Shown here: positions 14,409 to 19,134 of the stretch, piece after piece
How the letters are laid out: each line of letters opens with the position of its first letter
Position numbering within the stretch: position 1 is the stretch's first letter
DNA from: Clostridia bacterium
GTDB lineage: Bacteria > Bacillota > Clostridia > TANB77 > CAG-508
DNA: 19,134 nucleotides
Direction: 5' to 3'
NCBI GenBank assembly: GCA_900752095.1
Contig: CAADUD010000091.1
Coordinates: forward strand, 1 to 19,134
Position numbers and translations under genes: made by a program
The notes under the pieces: model-generated
What the model was told of the DNA's origin: nothing
Seen by the model: the letters and a program-made list of their open reading frames with translations, nothing else
The model's database searches: none

Positions 14409-17180
14409 TTACAAACTTTTCATTCTTTCTTCTACTTTTGCAAGCATATCTTGGTATTTTGCAAGTTTTTCTTTTTCTTCCTTAATTTTGCTTTTTGGTG
14501 CTTTGCTTACAAAACCTGGGTTAGAAAGCATTTTTTCTGCTCTTTGTACTTCGGAAATCAGTCTTTCCTTTTCTGTTTGCAATCTTTGTTTTTCGGCTTC
14601 TACATCTACCAAATCCTCAAATGGTAAATATACTTCCATGCCACCTGCTAAAACTGACATAGCATTTTGTGGAATATTTTCCTTGTTTTCTTGTATTTGA
14701 ATTTCACTTGCAAAACCTAATTTTTGTATCATAGGTTTACATGCTTCTAACATTTGTTTTGCGGTATTTGTTACAAAAATTAATTTTGACTTTTTGTTTG
14801 GATGTACATTTAAGTTTGTTCTTAAATTACGAATTCCTACAATAATTGTTTTTAAGGTTTCTATTTGCTGTTTTTCTATTTCAAATGACATAGGTACCAA
14901 TTCTTCTGCCCATTTAGAAATCATAATACTTTCATCATTTTGATATAGCTTACTATATATTTCTTCTGTAATAAATGGCATTACTGGATGTAATAGTTTT
15001 AAAGCCCCTTTTAATACTCTATTTAAAGTATATTGTGCTGCAAACTTTGTAGTGCAATTTTCGTCATATAAACGTGGTTTTACCATTTCTATATACCAGT
15101 CGCAAAACTCATTCCAAATAAAGTCATAAACTTTTTGGGTAGCAACTCCTAATTCAAAATTATCTAAATTTCCCGTTACTTCTTCTATTAATTGATTTAG
15201 TTTTGCTAAAACCCATTTATCTTCATAACATAAATCTTGTGGTAATTCTTGTGAAGTTAACTTTTGGCTTATTCTATTTTCTTGTTTTTCTTCTTGTGCT
15301 GATACTTTACAACTTGGCTCTACTTCTTCCTGTTTTTCTAGTGTTGCAGAATTTTGTTCTGTTTTTTCTTCTTTTTCTAATGTTTCTACTTCTTCTTTTG
15401 GTAAATTACTTAATACAAATTTAGAAGCATTCCATAATTTATTTGCAAAATTAGAAGCAGATTCTAATTTTTCCGGCATATAGCGAATATCATTTCCTGG
15501 TGAAATTCCTAAAATTAAAGAAAATCTTAAAGCATCTGTTCCATACTTTTCAATAATTTCTAATGGATCAATTCCGTTCCCTAAGCTCTTAGACATTTTT
15601 CTACCTTGGCTATCTCGTACAATTCCATGAATCAATACGGTATCAAAAGGAATGGTTCCTGTTTGCTCTACAGCAGAAAAAATCATTCTTGCTACCCAGA
15701 AAAAAATAATATCATAACCTGTTACCAAAGTACTTGTTGGATAAAAATATTTATAATCTTCTGTTTGTTCAGGCCAACCCAATGTAGAGAATGGCCATAA
15801 TGCAGAACTAAACCAAGTATCTAAGGTATCTTCATCTTGTTTTAAATTGCTACCTTCACATTTTGTACATTTGCTAGGTGTTTCTTCTGCTACTATAATT
15901 TCACCACAATCTTGGCAATAATAAGCAGGAATGCGGTGCCCCCACCATAATTGTCTAGAAATACACCAATCTTGAATGTTTTCCATCCAGTTATAATAAA
16001 TTTTATCAAATCTTTCTGGAACAAATTTTACCTTTCCTTCTCTTACGACTTGAATAGCAGGTTTTGCCAAAGGTTCCATTTTTACAAACCATTGTTCAGA
16101 AATATGTGGTTCAATGGTATGGTGACAGCGATAACATTTTCCTACATTGTGAGTATAGTCTTCTATTTTTACTAAATAACCTTCCTTTTCTAGTCTTTCT
16201 ACTATTTTCTTTCTTGCTTCATATAAGTCCATACCTTTATATTCAGATACTAAGTCTCCCATTTTAAAGTTTTCATCAAATACAGGAACAATTTCTAAAT
16301 TATGTTTTAATGCTGCTTGATAATCATTTACATCATGAGCAGGAGTTAGCTTTACACAGCCTGTTCCAAATTCTTTTTCTACAAATTCATCTGCAATAAC
16401 TGGAATTTCTTTATCCATAATTGGTAAAATAACAGTTTTGCCAACTAAGTCTTGATACCTTTCATCTGTTGGATTTACTGCTATACCTGTGTCCCCAAGC
16501 ATAGTTTCTGGTCTTGTAGTAGCAACTACTACATACTTTCCTTCTTGCCCTTTAATAGGATAACGAATGTGCCACAAATGGGTAGCCTCTTCCTCATACT
16601 CCACTTCTGCATCAGAAATAGAAGTATTACAATAAGGACACCAGTTTATCATACGTTTTCCTTTATAAATAAGCCCTTTATTATATAAATTAACAAAAAC
16701 ATGCTTTACTGCATTAGAAAGGCCCTCATCCATGGTAAAACGCTCTCTATCCCAATCACAAGAACAACCTAGTTTTTTAAGTTGTTTTAAAATAGTGCCA
16801 CCATACTCTCTTTTCCATTCCCATGCTTTCTCTAGGAAACCTTCTCTTCCTAAATCTTCTTTAGAAATTCCCTCTTTTTTTAGTTTTTCTACTATTTTTG
16901 CCTCTGTTGCGATTGCTGCATGGTCAGTACCAGGAACCCATAAAGTATTAAAGCCTTGCATTCTTTTATATCGAATTAAAATATCTTGCATGGTATTATC
17001 TAGTGCATGACCCATGTGCAATTTTCCTGTAATATTTGGTGGTGGAATTACAATTGTATATGGGGTTTTGGTTTTATCTTCTGATGGCTTAAAATATCCT
17101 TTTTTCTCCCAGTTTTGGTAAATTTTTTCTTCAAAATCTTTTGGATTAAACTTTCCTTCTAATTCATGTTTTTGACTCAT
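14409..17180 (-). CDS. valS: Valine--tRNA ligase
   Basis: ValS charges tRNA-Val with valine and edits threonine errors. The class I signatures are present: HMGH at 55-58 (PPPNITGKLHMGHAL) and KMSKS at 528-532. The CP1 editing domain contains TTRPETMLGDTGIAVNP (from 221) and LTPAHDVNDY. Zinc-ribbon cysteines occur at NWCPYC (181-184), CYRCHH (349-354) and CQDCGE/CTKCEG (422-441). The anticodon-binding domain starts near 655, and the C-terminal coiled arm (VDVEAEKQRLQTEKERL) is intact. At 923 residues it is slightly longer than usual because of an insert at about 594-650 rich in Glu and Gln (LEKEEKTEQNSATLEKQEE), between the catalytic and anticodon-binding domains. AGGAGG precedes the ATG by eight bases. 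A T-box controls the transcript, and maf follows. Confidence 0.97.
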   Translation of the reverse strand: MSQKHELEGKFNPKDFEEKIYQNWEKKGYFKPSEDKTKTPYTIVIPPPNITGKLHMGHALDNTMQDILIRYKRMQGFNTLWVPGTDHAAIATEAKIVEKLKKEGISKEDLGREGFLEKAWEWKREYGGTILKQLKKLGCSCDWDRERFTMDEGLSNAVKHVFVNLYNKGLIYKGKRMINWCPYCNTSISDAEVEYEEEATHLWHIRYPIKGQEGKYVVVATTRPETMLGDTGIAVNPTDERYQDLVGKTVILPIMDKEIPVIADEFVEKEFGTGCVKLTPAHDVNDYQAALKHNLEIVPVFDENFKMGDLVSEYKGMDLYEARKKIVERLEKEGYLVKIEDYTHNVGKCYRCHHTIEPHISEQWFVKMEPLAKPAIQVVREGKVKFVPERFDKIYYNWMENIQDWCISRQLWWGHRIPAYYCQDCGEIIVAEETPSKCTKCEGSNLKQDEDTLDTWFSSALWPFSTLGWPEQTEDYKYFYPTSTLVTGYDIIFFWVARMIFSAVEQTGTIPFDTVLIHGIVRDSQGRKMSKSLGNGIDPLEIIEKYGTDALRFSLILGISPGNDIRYMPEKLESASNFANKLWNASKFVLSNLPKEEVETLEKEEKTEQNSATLEKQEEVEPSCKVSAQEEKQENRISQKLTSQELPQDLCYEDKWVLAKLNQLIEEVTGNLDNFELGVATQKVYDFIWNEFCDWYIEMVKPRLYDENCTTKFAAQYTLNRVLKGALKLLHPVMPFITEEIYSKLYQNDESIMISKWAEELVPMSFEIEKQQIETLKTIIVGIRNLRTNLNVHPNKKSKLIFVTNTAKQMLEACKPMIQKLGFASEIQIQENKENIPQNAMSVLAGGMEVYLPFEDLVDVEAEKQRLQTEKERLISEVQRAEKMLSNPGFVSKAPKSKIKEEKEKLAKYQDMLAKVEERMKSL

Positions 17181-17350
17181 GGTTTTGTCCTCCTCTTCCT
17201 ATAAATGAACATTGTTTTATATATATCCATTTATTTTTATATTTATTTAAATAAATAACATTTTTCATATAAATTAGGTATTAAGTAGATTCTTCAGCAT
17301 CTTTAGTATACCCTACCCGAATATTGTTTTTTTATTCTTTACATTACTAC

Positions 17351-17381
17351 AAAAAACCTCGCCCCCAGAATAAGGGCGAGG
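17351..17381 (-). terminator. Intrinsic terminator of the T-box leader
   Basis: CCTCGCCC (17374-17381) pairs perfectly with GGGCGAGG (17357-17364) and is followed by TTTTTT (17351-17356). This is the regulated terminator that competes with the T-box antiterminator. Confidence 0.93.
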
Positions 17382-17628
17382 TATATATCTCACGGTACCA
17401 CCTTAATTTAACAAATTTTAAATAAATTTGCTTTCTTGATTACTTTTAACGCAAGTTACACGAATAAACCTATTCATTTTATGGTCTAAAATGTTTTTTT
17501 AGTTTATCAGCTCCAAAGCTACCTTCGGTTTTCTATACTATCAGAAGCTTTCAGCGTACCCACTTCTGTTCTCTTTTCTAGTTAGTTAAAACCTACTCCT
17601 CTTTTTCATTGCTTTTCCTATGTTTTTT
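17351..17628 (-). ncRNA. T-box riboswitch for valS
   Basis: The conserved T-box sequence GGTGGTACCGTGAGA is on the minus strand at 17388-17402, directly before the terminator hairpin. Upstream, a stem I with the AGTA motif and a GGTTTT/AAAACC helix precedes a bulge containing GTA (17520-17522), a valine codon and the likely specifier. Another GTA occurs near 17542, so the exact specifier is not certain, but both read valine. Uncharged tRNA-Val should bind and favour the antiterminator. The leader is followed by about 170 AT-rich bases before the valS ATG, in which I see only the ribosome binding site. Confidence 0.92.
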
Positions 17629-17657
17629 ATTGTAACACGTTTTGGTAGATTTTTCAA
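17629..17657 (-). promoter_or_regulatory. Sigma-A-like promoter of the T-box-valS-maf unit
   Basis: On the minus strand TTGAAA (17652-17657) and TACAAT (17629-17634) are separated by 17 bases, just upstream of stem I. Upstream, between 17658 and 17832, I see AT-rich DNA and a 7-bp inverted repeat (TTACCTA 17683-17689 with TAGGTAA 17708-17714) but no gene. Confidence 0.8.
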
Positions 17658-17832
17658 GTAAAAAGTAAAAAAATCATAACCTTTACCTAAGAAGTACTTT
17701 TTTATTATAGGTAACTACTTTAATATGAATTAAAAAAGTTATTTAAAATATTCTTTTAGTTTTTAATTATAATAGATACTAACTTCTAACTATAATTTTT
17801 ATATCATACATTTACGCAAAATACAACAAAAG

Positions 17833-17867
17833 TCGTATGACAAAATCTAACAAAAATTGACATACGA
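17833..17867 (-). terminator. Hairpin after the 63-residue membrane protein gene
   Basis: On the plus strand TCGTATGACAA (17833-17843) pairs with TTGACATACGA (17857-17867) with a single mismatch and a 13-base loop. A short T-rich stretch (CTTTTGTTG) follows on the minus strand. It lies 17 bases after the stop at 17885, so it probably ends that transcript. Confidence 0.5.
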
Positions 17868-17884
17868 TTTCTTTAATAAATTTC

Positions 17885-18076
17885 TTACATATTAAAAAAT
17901 ATAATAAAAGCTCCAATTATTACAATAATAAAGCCCATAATTTTTAGCCCCATACTTCCTTCGTTTTGGTCTCCAAAACTAAAGAGCTTTTTGGTTAAAA
18001 GCCTTGCATCAAAAATACAAACTACACCTAATGTTGTAAGTAATAATCCTAATATGATTAAAATAATTTGCCACAT
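17885..18076 (-). CDS. Small two-helix membrane protein of unknown function
   Basis: The 63 residues consist of a membrane helix at about 3-22 (IILIILGLLLTTLGVVCIF), a polar loop (DARLLTKKLFSFGDQNEGSM) and a second helix at about 44-61 (LKIMGFIIVIIGAFIIFF). The FGDQNEG loop flanked by charged residues looks conserved in kind with short clostridial membrane proteins, but I cannot name the family. The ribosome binding site is modest (GGGATGAAG before ATG). It lies 79 bases after the epimerase-like gene on the same strand and is probably co-transcribed with it. A hairpin follows. I infer a real gene from the clean hydrophobic pattern and the position. Confidence 0.65.
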   Translation of the reverse strand: MWQIILIILGLLLTTLGVVCIFDARLLTKKLFSFGDQNEGSMGLKIMGFIIVIIGAFIIFFNM

Positions 18077-18155
18077 ATTGCTTCATCCCATCTTTTTCAT
18101 TCTATAAAACATTTCTTTTCTATTTGATATTTATTTTTCTTATTTTACTTGATGG

Positions 18156-19028
18156 CTATTCAAAAAATTCTACCGTATATTTACATTCAAAAGAATCTTT
18201 TGGTTTTAAGGAAATAATATCTTGCTTTTGAGTAAATACACCAGAACTTTTAATATTATCTGCAGTAGAATACCATGGTTCAATACAAATAAATGGTGCA
18301 TTTGGTTTGGACCAAATTGCTAAATAAGGAAAATCTGTAAAATCCATTGTTAAAAGCTTTTTTCCTGTCATTTTATTTTTTAAACTAATTTTATGAGAAG
18401 TAATTCCTTTCATAATTAATGCATCATTATCGAAAGTATGAGAATCAATAGGAATAATTCTTTTATCTACAATTCTGTTTCTAGCATATTCTGTTCCAAT
18501 TAATCCATCTACTAAATATAGAAAATGTATTTTATCTTCGTTTTCTTCAAATTCTAGGTAGTAATTTCCTTTTTCTAATTGTTCTTGGTCTATTTGGAAA
18601 GCAGGATGTCCACCTATTCCAAAAGGTAAGTTAATTAGTCCAGTATTTACTACTTTATAAATTGTTGTTAGCTTGTTTTCTTCACTACGGTAAGTATTAT
18701 ATAATTCAAATTCATAAGGATATTTTGCTAAAGTATATTTGTTGCTTTTTAACATATAGGAATGGAAATTGTCTAATTTCGTAATTGGTTCAAATTCCAT
18801 ATCTCTTGCAAACCCATGTTGCATTAGTTCGTAAGTTCTGCCACCAATTAGGGTTTGATTTTTCTTTAGCTTGCCTACAATAGGAAATAGTACAGGTGAA
18901 TGTCTTTTCCAATACACTTTTCCATTTTCGTCTAGACATTTTTCTCCTTGGTGTATTTTTTCTTTGCCATTAATTTTAAAGCTTAATAATTCTCCACCTT
19001 TTTTGGAGGTTAGCATTTGCGTGTACAT
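18156..19028 (-). CDS. Aldose 1-epimerase family protein (LacX-like)
   Basis: Members interconvert the anomers of aldoses or related hexose derivatives; the substrate here is unknown. The galactose mutarotase-like fold is supported by SPVLFPIVGKLK (44-55), QHGFARDMEFE with His71, FGIGGHPAFQID with the catalytic-type His141, and FICIEPWYSTAD with the candidate general base Glu250. The 290 residues are close to family length, but the N-terminus (MYTQMLTSKKGGELLSF) is four to six residues shorter than usual; the first beta strand seems trimmed. AGGAG lies upstream of the ATG at about nine bases. A promoter with a palindrome over its -10 lies upstream. The small membrane protein gene follows. Confidence 0.9.
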   Translation of the reverse strand: MYTQMLTSKKGGELLSFKINGKEKIHQGEKCLDENGKVYWKRHSPVLFPIVGKLKKNQTLIGGRTYELMQHGFARDMEFEPITKLDNFHSYMLKSNKYTLAKYPYEFELYNTYRSEENKLTTIYKVVNTGLINLPFGIGGHPAFQIDQEQLEKGNYYLEFEENEDKIHFLYLVDGLIGTEYARNRIVDKRIIPIDSHTFDNDALIMKGITSHKISLKNKMTGKKLLTMDFTDFPYLAIWSKPNAPFICIEPWYSTADNIKSSGVFTQKQDIISLKPKDSFECKYTVEFFE

Positions 19029-19054
19029 ATAGGCCTTCTCCTTTCTTTGTTTTT

Positions 19055-19091
19055 ACACTATTATCATAGTGTGTTTTTATGGAAAAGTCAA
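19055..19091 (-). promoter_or_regulatory. Promoter with overlapping palindrome before the epimerase-like gene
   Basis: On the minus strand TTGACT (19086-19091) and TATGAT (19063-19068) are 17 bases apart. A perfect inverted repeat, ACACTAT (19055-19061) and ATAGTGT (19066-19072) with a four-base spacer, covers the -10 box. This is a natural position for a repressor operator; the regulator is not in the window. Confidence 0.65.
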
Positions 19092-19105
19092 GTATTTTGG
19101 CAAAA

Positions 19106-19134
19106 TTTCAACCATTGGGGACGGTCCTTTTTGG
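19106..19134. repeat. TTTCAACCA repeat copy, cut by the window edge
   Basis: This copy reads TTTCAACCA, three variable bases, then GGGACGGTCCTTTTTGG up to the last base. It matches the copies at 7303 and 8038. The right side, which might hold an inverted partner as at 8038-8103, is outside the window. Confidence 0.7.

Overview
The window is AT-rich DNA from an endospore-forming member of the Bacillota, most likely an uncultured clostridial lineage. It carries the spoIIA operon, spoIID and spoIIQ, an AddA-type rather than RecB-type helicase-nuclease, a T-box in front of valS, AGGAGG-type ribosome binding sites and sigma-A-like promoters. All three standard stop codons end genes here. No species can be named from sequence alone. 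All but one of the genes lie on the minus strand, so they are read from high to low coordinates.

Layout, in order of minus-strand transcription. (1) 19134-17885: an aldose 1-epimerase-like gene with its own promoter and a palindrome over the -10 box, followed by a 63-residue two-helix membrane protein and a hairpin. (2) 17657-13782: promoter, T-box riboswitch, valS, then maf. (3) 13758-12165: a strong promoter, a short reading frame holding an (AG)11 tract, then a pseudopilin-like N-terminus joined to a formylglycine-generating-enzyme-like (SUMF1) domain, ending at a hairpin. (4) 12050-8105: the sporulation block, spoIIAA, spoIIAB, sigF, spoIID, spoIIQ. Two perfect, oppositely oriented Spo0A boxes lie upstream of its promoter. 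(5) 8032-7598 on the plus strand: an unrecognised 144-residue helical protein, convergent with spoIIQ across a shared 16-bp hairpin. (6) 7427-3299: addA. (7) 3267-1: dnaE, running off the window.

The sporulation genes form one pathway. SpoIIAA and SpoIIAB control SigF in the forespore. SpoIID (peptidoglycan hydrolase) and SpoIIQ (forespore side of the intercellular channel) then drive engulfment. Spo0A boxes upstream fit the known control of spoIIA.

The most unusual signal is in dnaE and addA. Each is interrupted by one extra base, and at both sites the zero frame meets a CGG codon where skipping its C restores a conserved glycine (CTA-c-GGA in dnaE, AAA-c-GGT in addA). By my reading these are the only in-frame CGG codons in the window. 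This could be programmed +1 frameshifting at an unread or starved CGG codon, or two similar mutations or assembly errors. dnaE also has an in-frame TAA at codon 23, which frameshifting does not explain. The pseudopilin-SUMF1 gene has a similar unresolved 5' end.
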